A stretch of DNA of 64,000 bases from Chitinophagaceae bacterium (GCA_003168265.1 PMSV01000019.1:248001-312000); one strand, 5' to 3'; counted from the stretch's first letter, positions 25,211-34,995 are shown. Program-made: numbers and translations. Notes: generated by a model not told the origin, from the sequence alone.

Positions 25211-25953
25211 CGGAGCCTGCCATCAGTATCTCTGAAATAAGCTATGGCTATCCCGGCCAGTCAAGGGCACTGATTTCCGGCCTCAACCTGCAAATCTCAC
25301 AGGGCAGCCGCTTTGGCTTATTCGGGCCGAACGGAGCCGGAAAAACCACCCTGATGAATTGCATGACCGGCGTGCTCCGCATTCAGACAGGTGAAATAAA
25401 GCTACTGGGAAAGACAGTGCGCAAACATGATAAATCAGTCAACTCCCTCTTTGGATTTGTGCCGCAGGATTTTTCCTTATACCTGGAATTGAGCCCGGTA
25501 GAAAATCTCGCATTTTTTGGCGCATGGTATGGATTGGCCCGTTCCGAAATCAAGGCCCGCACAGAAGAATTGTTAGCTGTGCTGGGGTTGGAAGATGCCC
25601 GGAATAAGCAGGTCCGCGAATTCTCGGGAGGTATGAAACGAAGAGTAAATCTCGCGATCGGGGTAATTCATAAGCCCAGGATCCTTTTCCTGGATGAACC
25701 GACGGTAGGTGTGGACGTGCAGACCAGGCATGCCATCCTGGAATACCTGAAAGTATTGAATGCCGGGGGAACAACCCTGGTCTACACTTCCCATCAATTG
25801 TACGAAGCGGAAGCCTTATGCAATGACATCGCCATGATGGACCAGGGGAAAATCATTACCCGGGACAATCTCAGCAAACTGATGGAACAGCATCACGAAA
25901 TAGGGCTCGAAGGGCTTTTTATCCAACTTACCGGAAAGGAATTTAGGGATTGA
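25207..25953 (+). CDS. ABC transporter ATP-binding protein (ABC-2 / drug-export type)
   Basis: At 248 residues from the ATG at 25207, which overlaps the BtrH stop as ATGA; an ATG at 25198 adds three residues. All ABC motifs are present: Walker A GPNGAGKTTL, Q-loop FVPQDFSLY, signature FSGGMKRRVN, Walker B ILFLDEPTVGVD and H-loop YTSHQLYEAE. The sequence is closest to ATPases of ABC-2 exporters (DrrA/CcmA-like), whose membrane partner is normally the next gene. Here the next gene is on the opposite strand 6 bp away, so the permease is missing or encoded elsewhere. Confidence 0.9.
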   Translation: MTEPAISISEISYGYPGQSRALISGLNLQISQGSRFGLFGPNGAGKTTLMNCMTGVLRIQTGEIKLLGKTVRKHDKSVNSLFGFVPQDFSLYLELSPVENLAFFGAWYGLARSEIKARTEELLAVLGLEDARNKQVREFSGGMKRRVNLAIGVIHKPRILFLDEPTVGVDVQTRHAILEYLKVLNAGGTTLVYTSHQLYEAEALCNDIAMMDQGKIITRDNLSKLMEQHHEIGLEGLFIQLTGKEFRD

Positions 25954-25959
25954 AATATT

Positions 25960-27645
25960 CTATTTCAACCCATAAACATCCACCTGCATGGAAAAGGTCG
26001 CCAAATAAACATGTCCGTTGGCAATTGTAGGTGAACAGAACTTGGAGAAATTCCCAACAGCATCTCCGCCGGCTATATTACTGTCCCAAAGCTCCTTGGT
26101 GATATTATTTGCAGGTAAAGCCCGCAAAATGCCCGGACTGGTCGTATTGCCTGCATCTCCGGAATAGGCATAAGTGATCCAAACAATACCCGTACTGTCA
26201 TTGTTCCCATTGGAAGAAACGCTTATTTCCGCGCCGCAACCTCCGGTTGGTCCTGACAGGCCTGAAGTAGTCTGGGTGCTATTGAAGGTATTGGTGGTCC
26301 GGTTGAAGGTCAATGCCCGAAGGACATCGTTTTCTCCCCAGACATAAACATATTCATTGCTGGTCCCATTATAATAAGCTGGCTGGCAGTGCAAATTGCT
26401 GGAGACCGCAACCGTTTGCTGAACCTGGTTGGAAGAGGAGGAATAGCCGCCCATATTACCAGTATTGAGCAGATAAAGATTACCATCCTTGCAACCCGTA
26501 AAATAATATTGTGAATTGGGAATCAGAAAGGTTCCCATCACACCGTAATCGAGATCATTAACATTAAGGTTGACATAATTGGTTGGGGTGAAATAGCTGG
26601 ATATGCTCAGCGTAGATCCGGAGGGAGTAAGCTTCAAAGCGCTTTCACCCCTATTGGTCAGATTTGTCGGTTCCGGATTCGCCACACTTTCACCCGTGCC
26701 ATTCCCGGTTTCGGTATAAAGTCCGCCCTCTCCCACCGTTCCGTTGCCAGTAGTAATATAAAGATTTCCCTGGGCATCGGCTGCCATTCCCATGCCGCTT
26801 TCCCATATTCCTCCATTCTCGCCGGTCGGGGTGTCGTTGTAGACCGTTTCCTGGGTAAGGGTCTGTTCATCATATCCGATGATCCATCCATGATAGGGAT
26901 TCATGTCGCAGTGTGAGGACCATGTTACATAAACCACACCGTTGACCAGGGTCAGCCCCTGTCGTTGGTTATTGCGAAAAGGATCAAAACTTACTGAATC
27001 ATTGACGCTGCCGTCCCCCGTACCAGCGATCTTAGCTGCGATCTCTATAGGACTTCCGGGTTGATCTGCTCCATTAAGGAGGCTGACCGAATGCAGGTAT
27101 TGATGAAAAGCCACTCCATTGGTGCTCCGGGAAACAAAGAACATAAGTTGCTTTACCGAATCGATCACCGGAGTTCCAATGATGCCAATGTTATAAGCAA
27201 TATCCGTATAGGGCGTGCACCAACTGGATGACATATCCCCTGCATTGGGTGGGCGCAGACCCGCTACCGTGAAATTCTTTGTCCAATATAATTTTCCATT
27301 GTCGCCATCAAATGCATATATCGTGTTATTGACCGTTGCGATAAAAACCACATTATGGGTACCAGAGGAAATCGAAAGGTTTGCTACAACCAACGGCTGG
27401 GCATAGATCTGGTCGTCCACGCTTAAAGTGAATTGTTTGCCAAAACTGGTAGTATTGACATTGGAAGTTGTCAGGACCGTTTCGTTGCTGTTGAGCCCCG
27501 CCCTGGTATTGTCATTGTGCTGAGTAAGTACGGAAGCTGTTCCTTTGGTAGGGGTTATGATGCTGCTTCCTCCTCCGCTTTCCTTTTTCTTACAGGCAGA
27601 TACCAATATCATTAACAGAGCAAGGAAGCAAATTATTTTATTCAT
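25960..27645 (-). CDS. PQQ-like beta-propeller lipoprotein, left border of the polysaccharide locus
   Basis: It has 561 residues from the ATG at 27645, chosen because it starts the lipoprotein signal MNKIICFLALLMILVSAC (Cys18); the 11 upstream codons look non-coding. The mature part is a repeat-bearing beta-propeller with PQQ-type blades (VVFIATVNNTIYAFDGDNGK, YWTKNF, GNLYITTGNG, GNLYLLN). It is a close paralogue of the protein at 42629-44308: blocks such as QHNDNTRAGLN, GDMSS-WCTPYTD and RNNQRQGLTLVNGVVY recur. It lies divergently 429 bp from the export gene. The role is unknown; surface binding or scaffolding for the polysaccharide is an inference from position. Confidence 0.85.
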   Translation of the reverse strand: MNKIICFLALLMILVSACKKKESGGGSSIITPTKGTASVLTQHNDNTRAGLNSNETVLTTSNVNTTSFGKQFTLSVDDQIYAQPLVVANLSISSGTHNVVFIATVNNTIYAFDGDNGKLYWTKNFTVAGLRPPNAGDMSSSWCTPYTDIAYNIGIIGTPVIDSVKQLMFFVSRSTNGVAFHQYLHSVSLLNGADQPGSPIEIAAKIAGTGDGSVNDSVSFDPFRNNQRQGLTLVNGVVYVTWSSHCDMNPYHGWIIGYDEQTLTQETVYNDTPTGENGGIWESGMGMAADAQGNLYITTGNGTVGEGGLYTETGNGTGESVANPEPTNLTNRGESALKLTPSGSTLSISSYFTPTNYVNLNVNDLDYGVMGTFLIPNSQYYFTGCKDGNLYLLNTGNMGGYSSSSNQVQQTVAVSSNLHCQPAYYNGTSNEYVYVWGENDVLRALTFNRTTNTFNSTQTTSGLSGPTGGCGAEISVSSNGNNDSTGIVWITYAYSGDAGNTTSPGILRALPANNITKELWDSNIAGGDAVGNFSKFCSPTIANGHVYLATFSMQVDVYGLK

Positions 27646-27665
27646 ACAGAGGCGTCTTAAACATT

Positions 27666-27673
27666 CAAATATA
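27666..27673 (-). promoter_or_regulatory. -7 element TATATTTG for the left beta-propeller gene
   Basis: The minus strand reads TATATTTG, a perfect TAnnTTTG, 20 bases before the ATG at 27645. This supports that start over the earlier ATG at 27678, which would lie upstream of the element. Confidence 0.6.
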
Positions 27674-28074
27674 CTCAAATTGCCGATTTTCTTTAATGAT
27701 TAGATATGCAAAAAACCCGGATCATAAATTTGAGTTTTTATTCGAGGCCTGCCGAAATCTACTTATTGATTTCCAGGGATTCTGTCAATACAAAATACAG
27801 ATATTACATGCGGTCGGAATTTATTTAAATTCCTGCCAACTGGTGTAATAGATTGTAATTTTCTCTCTGGATTTAATTGATATTTGAATGGGTATTTGCT
27901 TGTTAGTTTCAAGAAATTATCTATCTTTAGCCTTTCAATTTATAACCTTTCCAATTTCCTCAAGAATATCGCTGCGAATTGCCCGACCACTAGTTGTTGA
28001 TTACCCCCTACAAGTTTCTATTAATAGTTTTTGGATAATAAAGGAATGTCTAATTATAAGGTAATGTGTGATTT
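27674..28074. other. regulatory region between the beta-propeller gene and the polysaccharide operon
   Basis: A 401-bp A+T-rich region without a gene. It holds a perfect 18-base palindrome GGAATTTA-TT-TAAATTCC at 27816-27833 and, downstream, a promoter candidate for the plus-strand operon (27900-27929). An AAAAAACCCGG / GAGTTTTT pair near 27710-27740 is a weak hairpin. The long leader (about 140 bases) before the export gene ATG would give room for RNA-level control, for example by the UpxY proteins. Confidence 0.55.
27900..27929 (+). promoter_or_regulatory. candidate promoter of the polysaccharide operon
   Basis: TTG (27900-27902), 19 bases, then TATCTTTA (27922-27929), one mismatch from TAnnTTTG. 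Transcription would begin near 27936, leaving a leader of about 140 bases before the ATG at 28075. Confidence 0.35.
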
Positions 28075-28872
28075 ATGCATAAAAATTGGCGGTATTTCAA
28101 GATTGGCATTCATATTTTAATATCTCTAACATTTTTTTCATGTATTGACATGAAAAAGACGACTTATTTTAATAACCTGAACGACGGGGAAATCAAATCC
28201 GCTGAAACAATTGCTTCCGTGATCCATAAAAACGATATACTTAGCATTTCGGTCAGCAGCCTAAACCCTGAAGCTTCATCTGTTTTCAATGCCCCGAATC
28301 TTCACCCCACTGCGTCTTCGTTGGCTGTAGGTTCAGTATCTCAATTAGTTGGATACCTAGTAAATGAAAATGGGGTTATTCAATTTCCTGTACTGGGCAA
28401 TGTGCATGCTGATGGTTTATCAATAGATGAATTTAGCGATAGCCTCACCAGAATGCTGTCGAATAAAAAACTGCTTATTGATCCTGTTATATCTATCCGT
28501 CGGCTGAATTTCAGGGTCACTGTTTTAGGAGAGGTGGGACATCCTGGCGTGATCCCTGTACCTAATGAACAAATCAGTATTCTTGAAGCGCTCGGTCTTG
28601 CCGGAGACCTGACTATTTATGGCAAGCGTGAGAATGTATTATTGATCCGCGAAAAAGAGGGTGAAAAAATCATAAGACATATTGATCTAACGTCGCCGGA
28701 TATCCTGGCTTCCCCTTTTTATTATTTGAAATCGAACGACGTGATATATGTAGAACCAAATAAAAATAAAGTGAGAAGTGTCAGCGATTCGAGGCAGCTA
28801 TTGCCAATAGTGTTTTCGGCTTTGTCTTTTCTGGCTATTGTTGCAAGCCTTATTATTAATAAACAGTTATGA
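28075..28872 (+). CDS. polysaccharide export outer-membrane lipoprotein (Wza family)
   Basis: At 265 residues. The lipobox is FFSC (Cys23), followed by IDMKKTTYFNNLND, a common opening in Bacteroidota Wza-like proteins. The Poly_export domain (VIHKNDILSISVSSLNPEAS ... IQFPVLGNVHADG) and a SLBB-type domain (VTVLGEVGHPGVIPVP) come next. A C-terminal hydrophobic helix (about residues 240-262) completes it. It would form the export channel for the capsule or exopolysaccharide. The next gene starts in its stop codon (ATGA at 28869), so it is the first gene of the operon. A deleted paralogue lies at 45053-45538. Confidence 0.93.
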   Translation: MHKNWRYFKIGIHILISLTFFSCIDMKKTTYFNNLNDGEIKSAETIASVIHKNDILSISVSSLNPEASSVFNAPNLHPTASSLAVGSVSQLVGYLVNENGVIQFPVLGNVHADGLSIDEFSDSLTRMLSNKKLLIDPVISIRRLNFRVTVLGEVGHPGVIPVPNEQISILEALGLAGDLTIYGKRENVLLIREKEGEKIIRHIDLTSPDILASPFYYLKSNDVIYVEPNKNKVRSVSDSRQLLPIVFSALSFLAIVASLIINKQL

Positions 28873-31244
28873 GACGGATGAAAGTTTCAAAAAATGCAGA
28901 TATTGAAACAGGAGAAACCAACCTGTTGCAACAATTGGTTTTTCGTTACCTGCCCTACTGGCCTGTATTTGTCTTGCTGCTTATTTGTAGTGCAGGCACG
29001 GCTTTTTTATACCTTAAATACAAAGCCCCTTTATACGAAATAACAGCCACGATTCTGGTAAAAGATGAAAAGCGCGGACTGGACGATTCAAAGGTATTGG
29101 ATGCGCTGAACCTCTTCGGAGCAAAAAAGATTGTTGAAAACGAAATAGAAGTGCTTCATTCCAGATCAATTATCTCCCAGGTGGCCACGGATCTTCAATT
29201 ATACGCTCCGGTCGATGAAAAGTCTGGGATTTTATTCCGGTCTGCCTATATTACCAGTCCGGTTATCATCAGATTGGAAAACCCTGACTCATTGAATGAG
29301 GTAGAAAGGATCAGTTTTAATTATATTCCGGGTTCAAATGTTATCATGATTGATAACAAAACATATTCAATGAACCAATTGGTTGCTTCTCCCTGGGGGA
29401 ATATTCGTTTTTCCGAAAATCCGTTATATGCAAAAACGGCCATCAAAAAACCGTTCTTTTTTTCACTGGTCAGCCTGCAAAAAATAGTCAATGACCTGCA
29501 GAATTCACTTGAAATATTGCCTTCCAATAAATTGTCAACTGTTATAAACATTAATTTAGAAGACGCGATTCCCCAGCGGGGCGAAGCAATTTTGAATGAA
29601 CTGATAAATGATTACAACAGGGCATCAATCGATGATAAAAATATGATGGCTTCCAACACCCTTGAATTCGTAGAGAAAAGGCTTCATCTGATGGCTAATG
29701 AGCTCGATGAGATGGAAACAGGGATACAGAAATTCAGAACAAGAAATGGGGTTGTAGATATCAGCCAGCAGAGCAGCCAATATTTACAAAATGTGGGGGA
29801 AAATGATCAGAAGCTTAGCGAGATGGACGTTCAGCTATCTGTCTTGGACCAGATTGAAAAATATATAGAATCAAAAAACGGGCAGCCCGGGCTTGTGCCT
29901 ACAACTTTTGGGATAACGGATCCGTTGCTTTCACAATTGCTGGAAAAACTATACGATTCTGAAATTCAATATGAGAAGCTGCAAAAAACAACAGCAGAGG
30001 ATAACCCCATACTTATATCTGTAAGAAACGAAATTGCCAGATTAAAACCCAGCATTCTTGAAAATATAAAAAACCAGCGAAAGAGTATTGAAGCCGCAAG
30101 AAATAGCCTTATCGGAACCAGCAGCAGATACAATGCCATGCTTAACACCCTTCCCGAAAAAGAAAGAGAATTGGTAGAGATCAGTCGGCAACAAACCATA
30201 AAAAACAGCATCTACAGTTTCCTGCTTCAAAAGAAAGAGGAAGCGGCTTTGTCTTTTAATTCCGCAGTTGCCGATAGCCGCCTTATTGATAAGGCAGAAT
30301 CATCTATCAAACCGGTAAGCCCCAAACACTGGATAGTTTACCTGATCGCATTGTTATTACCTTTCCCTCTGCTTGCGAGCTTAATCAGCCTGAAAGAAAT
30401 GGCTAGAGGGAAAATTTTATTCAGACATAGTATAGAAGAGCGTAGCGTGATTCCGGTAATAGGTGAATTGGCTTTCGACAAATCCGGGCAATTATTGGTA
30501 ACAGATAAGAACGAACGAACACTTATTACCGAGCAATTCAGGAACATGCGAAGCACCATCTCAAATCGGTTATTAAAAGCAAAGGGCAAGAAAATAATGG
30601 TCACTTCTTCCATATCCGGGGAGGGGAAAAGTTTTGTAGCCTGTAACCTGGCCAATGTTTTTGCACAGGCAGGCAAAAAAGTTGTTTTGCTTGAGGCAGA
30701 TATGTATAAACCAAAAATCAGTTCAGTTTTTAATTTGTCGCATAACACGGGTCTGAGCAATAACCTCATGAATGAAAAGTCTGATGATTTACTGCTGAGA
30801 TCTTCTATACATCCTTCCAGGTTTAATAATAATCTATTTGTGATACCTGCTGGCAATGTGCCCGATAACCCTTCAGAATTGCTGATGAATGACAAAATGG
30901 ATATTCTAATGAAGAGCCTTGAAAATATGTATGAAATTATAATTATTGATGCGGTCCCGATAAACCCGGTATCAGATGCCTATCTCATTAGCAAGTTTGC
31001 TGACATTACGCTGTTTGTCGTACGTCATGCTGTTACTTCAAAAATAAATGTACAAATGCTTGACGAGGATATGGAAATGCAGCGCCTGAAGAATGTTAAC
31101 ATTGTATTTAATGGCATTAAGAAAAGAGGGTATGCTACATCAGGATACGGATATGAATTTGGTTATGGTTATACAAGCAGTATCGGGTACGGCTACTTTA
31201 GCAAGAGCAAAGCGAAAAAGAAATATGCTTCAAAGCATTACTAG
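28869..31244 (+). CDS. Wzc-like chain-length determinant / BY-type tyrosine kinase
   Basis: At 791 residues. The N-terminal Wzz domain has membrane helices near residues 22-45 and 485-505 with a long coiled-coil periplasmic part between them. The cytoplasmic kinase has Walker A SSISGEGKS (about residues 579-587), the A' motif VVLLEADMYKPK and Walker B IIIIDAVPIN. The C-terminal tail is a tyrosine cluster (GYGYEFGYGYTSSIGYGYF), the autophosphorylation target. It controls polymer length and assembly of the export complex by phosphorylation cycling. It is translationally coupled to the export lipoprotein gene. Confidence 0.95.
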   Translation: MRRMKVSKNADIETGETNLLQQLVFRYLPYWPVFVLLLICSAGTAFLYLKYKAPLYEITATILVKDEKRGLDDSKVLDALNLFGAKKIVENEIEVLHSRSIISQVATDLQLYAPVDEKSGILFRSAYITSPVIIRLENPDSLNEVERISFNYIPGSNVIMIDNKTYSMNQLVASPWGNIRFSENPLYAKTAIKKPFFFSLVSLQKIVNDLQNSLEILPSNKLSTVININLEDAIPQRGEAILNELINDYNRASIDDKNMMASNTLEFVEKRLHLMANELDEMETGIQKFRTRNGVVDISQQSSQYLQNVGENDQKLSEMDVQLSVLDQIEKYIESKNGQPGLVPTTFGITDPLLSQLLEKLYDSEIQYEKLQKTTAEDNPILISVRNEIARLKPSILENIKNQRKSIEAARNSLIGTSSRYNAMLNTLPEKERELVEISRQQTIKNSIYSFLLQKKEEAALSFNSAVADSRLIDKAESSIKPVSPKHWIVYLIALLLPFPLLASLISLKEMARGKILFRHSIEERSVIPVIGELAFDKSGQLLVTDKNERTLITEQFRNMRSTISNRLLKAKGKKIMVTSSISGEGKSFVACNLANVFAQAGKKVVLLEADMYKPKISSVFNLSHNTGLSNNLMNEKSDDLLLRSSIHPSRFNNNLFVIPAGNVPDNPSELLMNDKMDILMKSLENMYEIIIIDAVPINPVSDAYLISKFADITLFVVRHAVTSKINVQMLDEDMEMQRLKNVNIVFNGIKKRGYATSGYGYEFGYGYTSSIGYGYFSKSKAKKKYASKHY

Positions 31245-31361
31245 TCCTGATCCTATTTAAAGCTTTTGAATTGAATTAAGAATGCCTTTTCATTTATTCT
31301 TGGGAGTGGATTTGCGAAGCTGTGCCTTTTAGGATCCCTTTCACGTCATAAAACCGGAGCT

Positions 31362-31913
31362 ATGCAAATTTCAAAGAAATGGTATGCACTTCACACAAGG
31401 CCCAGGTGGGAAAAAAAGGTGGCTGATTTATTATCAAAGAAAAATATTGAAAGCTATTGTCCTGTCAATAAAGTGAGCCGGCAGTGGAGCGATCGCGAGA
31501 AAATTATATTGGAGCCATTATTTACTTCTTATGTATTTGTGAAGATTGAGGAAACAGAGAATTCTTCTGTTCGTTCCACAGACGGCGTGCTCAATTTTGT
31601 GTATTGGCTTAACAAGCCTGCAGTGATCCGAAGCGAAGAAATTGATAATATCAAACGTTTCCTAAATGAATTTGATAACATACAATTAGAAAAGGTTTCG
31701 GTTAAGCCTAATGATACAGTGATGATTGTATGTGGCGCTTTTATGGATAAGAAAGGTCTGGTGGTTTCTATGAAAAATAAATATGTAAAAATCCTGCTTC
31801 CATCTCTTGGCTACCTGATGTATGCAGAAGTTAAAACTTCAGATATTGAAATTACATCTGCAACCCAGTTCCCATACCCCGAAAACCGGGAATTGAAATA
31901 TACTACCAAATAG
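31362..31913 (+). CDS. NusG-like antiterminator of the UpxY family
   Basis: At 183 residues. The NGN domain begins KKWYALHTRPRWEKKVADLL and includes NIESYCPVNKVSRQWSDREK and PLFTSYVFVKI. A KOW-like end follows (VKPNDTVMIVCGAFMDKKGL), somewhat degraded compared with NusG. Proteins of this kind (UpxY in Bacteroides, RfaH-like in effect) bind RNA polymerase at the start of a polysaccharide operon and let it read through. It sits 117 bp after the kinase gene and before the polymerase gene. A second copy, better conserved in the KOW part, is at 44385-44942. Confidence 0.9.
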   Translation: MQISKKWYALHTRPRWEKKVADLLSKKNIESYCPVNKVSRQWSDREKIILEPLFTSYVFVKIEETENSSVRSTDGVLNFVYWLNKPAVIRSEEIDNIKRFLNEFDNIQLEKVSVKPNDTVMIVCGAFMDKKGLVVSMKNKYVKILLPSLGYLMYAEVKTSDIEITSATQFPYPENRELKYTTK

Positions 31914-32030
31914 CATTTCGGGGAAGTCAAATATTTTATTTCCCGCTGATGGTAATGTCATCTGATCGAGAAAGTTCTATAAACAAAGATCTTATCTTGA
32001 ACTGCTATAGTTAATCCTCACTAATGTATC

Positions 32031-33401
32031 TTGCAATTTTCTGAAAAAACTGAATCTCCTGATCGAAACCTAAGCTTTTTCTCAAGAAATTATTCAATTA
32101 AATCAATGCTGCTCCTGATCGCTTTAGCGGGTACTGCTCTATTTCTATTTTTTTTATTCTTTTTTAGAAGTAAATGTACACGGGTAGCATATTTGCTATT
32201 TGTTGTTTATTTCTGCCCTGTGATGAGTTTAGGTGTCTTACCTGATGCACTAGGGGGACTAACTGTTTTTGATGCACTATCATATTTTAGTTTTATTTTC
32301 TTTTTTAAAGATTTCGTTTTTATTTCGCAAAAGAACAGGGTTTACTTTTCTCTTTTCTGTTTGTTAATGGTTATTTTGTTTCTCGGGAGCCTGCATTCAA
32401 AATTTGTTCAACATTCGTTACTAAGCATCATGTCCGTCCTCCCGATTTTTATTTATTCCAAATTGCTGACCAAAGAACTGACAATTAACCCTGATCTCAA
32501 AACTAAGCTGATACGGGGTTTTCAGCTTTCATTTTTTATGGCTGTGATTTTCATTGCGATGCAAATCCTGGTTGGTTTAAAGTTCACTTTCTATAAGGAC
32601 CTTAACCCGAATATATCCAACTCGGGTGGCATTCGTTATCCTGGCTTTTTTGGGGACGCGCAGGTAAATGCACAATTCCTGGGCATGTTAAGCTTTCTAT
32701 TCTTGGTAAATTTTAAAAATATTAAAAAACCAACTTTTCTCAACTTCCTTCTGTTCACAATTGTTGTGATTACACTTTTCTATTCAGGCGGCCGGTCGGC
32801 TTTCTTTGGTGTTTGTGTCAGCCTTGTTTTTCTTCTGTTCTTATTTGCATGGAGGCTAAAATTCTTCATTGCACTATCATTCATTATTGCGGTAACCATT
32901 ATCCCATTTCTTAAAGATTCTTTCATCCTCTTTCAGAGATTAGATACATTCGACGATTCTTACCAGTTCCGACATTATATTTGGAACGAGGCATATGAAA
33001 TTTATAAAAACAATGCATTTTTAGGGATTGGTATCGGCAATTACAAAGATTATGTTGAGCGTTATTCTCTCGACCAATATTATGTACTTGAAGACAATGG
33101 GATTCTAATTATGGACCAACCAGAAAATGGATATCTCAAAATTCTGACTGAAACCGGGCTTTTGGGGTTTATCATCGCATTCTTGTTCATTATTATCCCA
33201 ATGGCAAAAGCTATCTATTCTCACTTTACTGTGAAAAAAAATTATCTGACCCTTTTATTCATCGCATCCATTATCTGCTGGTTCGTTTCATTTAACTCAC
33301 TTTACACTTTGAGCGACAGGAGGATTATTATTTTATTGGTATCACTAATTTGTTTTGTAATCAAATCAGGTAATACTGTGACAATCAAAAATGGGGATTA
33401 A
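32031..33401 (+). CDS. O-antigen polymerase / ligase-like membrane protein (Wzy)
   Basis: At 456 residues with about 11-12 hydrophobic segments. The large periplasmic loop carries the Wzy_C-type features FRHYIWNEAYEIYKNNAFLGIGIGN and a following QPENGYLKILTETGLLG (H/N-x-x-Y/L). YSGGRSAFFGV in the middle is typical of the O-antigen ligase/polymerase family. It joins repeat units on the periplasmic face. The frame starts with TTG at 32031; an ATG at 32106 just before the first helix is an equally good start. The A+T-rich coding sequence fits a horizontally moved cassette. Confidence 0.85.
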   Translation: MQFSEKTESPDRNLSFFSRNYSIKSMLLLIALAGTALFLFFLFFFRSKCTRVAYLLFVVYFCPVMSLGVLPDALGGLTVFDALSYFSFIFFFKDFVFISQKNRVYFSLFCLLMVILFLGSLHSKFVQHSLLSIMSVLPIFIYSKLLTKELTINPDLKTKLIRGFQLSFFMAVIFIAMQILVGLKFTFYKDLNPNISNSGGIRYPGFFGDAQVNAQFLGMLSFLFLVNFKNIKKPTFLNFLLFTIVVITLFYSGGRSAFFGVCVSLVFLLFLFAWRLKFFIALSFIIAVTIIPFLKDSFILFQRLDTFDDSYQFRHYIWNEAYEIYKNNAFLGIGIGNYKDYVERYSLDQYYVLEDNGILIMDQPENGYLKILTETGLLGFIIAFLFIIIPMAKAIYSHFTVKKNYLTLLFIASIICWFVSFNSLYTLSDRRIIILLVSLICFVIKSGNTVTIKNGD

Positions 33402-33448
33402 TGTGTTTAAACAAATCGCAATTGCCCGTTCAGTGATCAAATCATGCA

Positions 33449-34939
33449 ATGGTGAAGCAAATACCCATGAGCATTTATTCATTTAAAAGAATGTTTTTAT
33501 TGCGTAAATCAGATTTGGTACGCAATAGTTTCTGGGGGGTTGCGGCAAATGGTTCTCAATCCGTGCTTATGAGCCTCTTTTACGTTGTCCTTGCTAGAAA
33601 ATATGCTACGGCAGATTTTTCTTATTTCCTCATCGCAAATTCGATTTATCAATTTTTAGCAGCAATATCAAATCTTGGTTTGGGACAATGGTTCACAAGA
33701 GAAATTATAAGCGTGCCGGGCCATGAAAATATAGTCAATAAGTTTTTGAAATTGCAATTATACTCAGGCCTTTGTTTTTATGGTGTAAATTTTTTACTTG
33801 CCTTCACTTTATACAATAATGCCGAAATCCGCTATTTAATAATTTTATTAGGGATCAATATTGTTTTTGACAATTTGATTTATGTAATTAAATGTTTAAA
33901 TATTGCCAGGTTTGAACAGAATATAACTTTTAAAATCATTATCCTTGATTCTGTGCTTAAATTCTTAATGGTTATTCTACTAATATTTTACCCCTTTTCC
34001 ATTATTTTATTATCAACTGGCCTGATATTTATAAGGTTCCTGACATTAAATTTATTTTTACAATATGGTTCAAAAAAAACCATCAATCTTCGATTGCTTT
34101 GGGCTTATAAAATAACCAGAAGCGAAGTCAGAAAAATTGTATTTGCCAACTGGCCTTTCCTGATCATAAGCAGCGTCTCTATCATTTATTGGCGGATTGG
34201 TAATATTATCATTTCTAAAACGCTTACACTTTTGGATGTTGCTATTTATGAAATTTCGTTTCGTGTATTTTCAGTGGGGCAAATTATTCCCCTTATCATT
34301 TCTTCATCTCTCTACCCTCACATGATCGAACTGTATAATTCCGGCGACAAAATTAAATTCAGCGCATTCTATAAAAAATATTTTTACCTCTTTCTGTTAT
34401 ACGGCCTGTTTATGTACACTTTAATCTATTCATTTGCAAACCAGATAATACCATTTGTGTTTGGCCAAAAGTATGTAACCACACCAGTTTATACCAAGCA
34501 GATGTTTTTGACAATTTTGCTTTTCCCAACTGCCATTCTTCAGGCTATAATGCTTACGGCTATGAAATTAGAAAAAATAGACATGACTATAAATGTAATA
34601 AGCCTTTTTGTTAGCGTTGTGTCAATTATGATTGGGCTATCTTTCTCGAAATCACTTTCCGTTATAAATATCTCTATTTTTATTTCATTTTTTGTTTTTC
34701 ATATTTGTCAGGATATAATTCTGGTTAAAAGGGCGGTCACTTCAGTTAAGAATATTATTAATTTATATCTTTTGATTGCTGGGTTTGTGCTTGGCTATGT
34801 ACTGCTTGCATCCAAGCTTTCACCGAATATTCTTTTTTTCATTGTTTGGGGCTTAGCTGTCATGGGTTTTATAATCGCTCAATGGAAAAAAGCCTCCAAA
34901 GCTAGAACCGCCATTCTAAACGGGAATACCCCAATATGA
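33449..34939 (+). CDS. oligosaccharide flippase (Wzx-type, MOP superfamily)
   Basis: At 496 residues with about 12-14 membrane segments. NSFWGVAANGSQSVLMSLFYVVLARKY is the usual opening of polysaccharide biosynthesis (Wzx/RfbX) proteins, and NLGLGQWFTREI follows in the second helix pair. It would flip the lipid-linked repeat unit to the periplasm. It comes directly after the polymerase, and no other flippase is seen. The sequence is strongly A+T-rich. Confidence 0.9.
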   Translation: MVKQIPMSIYSFKRMFLLRKSDLVRNSFWGVAANGSQSVLMSLFYVVLARKYATADFSYFLIANSIYQFLAAISNLGLGQWFTREIISVPGHENIVNKFLKLQLYSGLCFYGVNFLLAFTLYNNAEIRYLIILLGINIVFDNLIYVIKCLNIARFEQNITFKIIILDSVLKFLMVILLIFYPFSIILLSTGLIFIRFLTLNLFLQYGSKKTINLRLLWAYKITRSEVRKIVFANWPFLIISSVSIIYWRIGNIIISKTLTLLDVAIYEISFRVFSVGQIIPLIISSSLYPHMIELYNSGDKIKFSAFYKKYFYLFLLYGLFMYTLIYSFANQIIPFVFGQKYVTTPVYTKQMFLTILLFPTAILQAIMLTAMKLEKIDMTINVISLFVSVVSIMIGLSFSKSLSVINISIFISFFVFHICQDIILVKRAVTSVKNIINLYLLIAGFVLGYVLLASKLSPNILFFIVWGLAVMGFIIAQWKKASKARTAILNGNTPI

Positions 34940-34995
34940 CCGCTTTTGAAATTTGGTTCTTGCCTATCTTGTTAAATAAATAAATCAAAGTTTAA

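Noticed and set aside
31918-31950. CGGGGAA / TTTCCCG pairing after the first UpxY gene
   Set aside because: Imperfect stem with a long A/T loop and no T-run; not enough for a terminator call.
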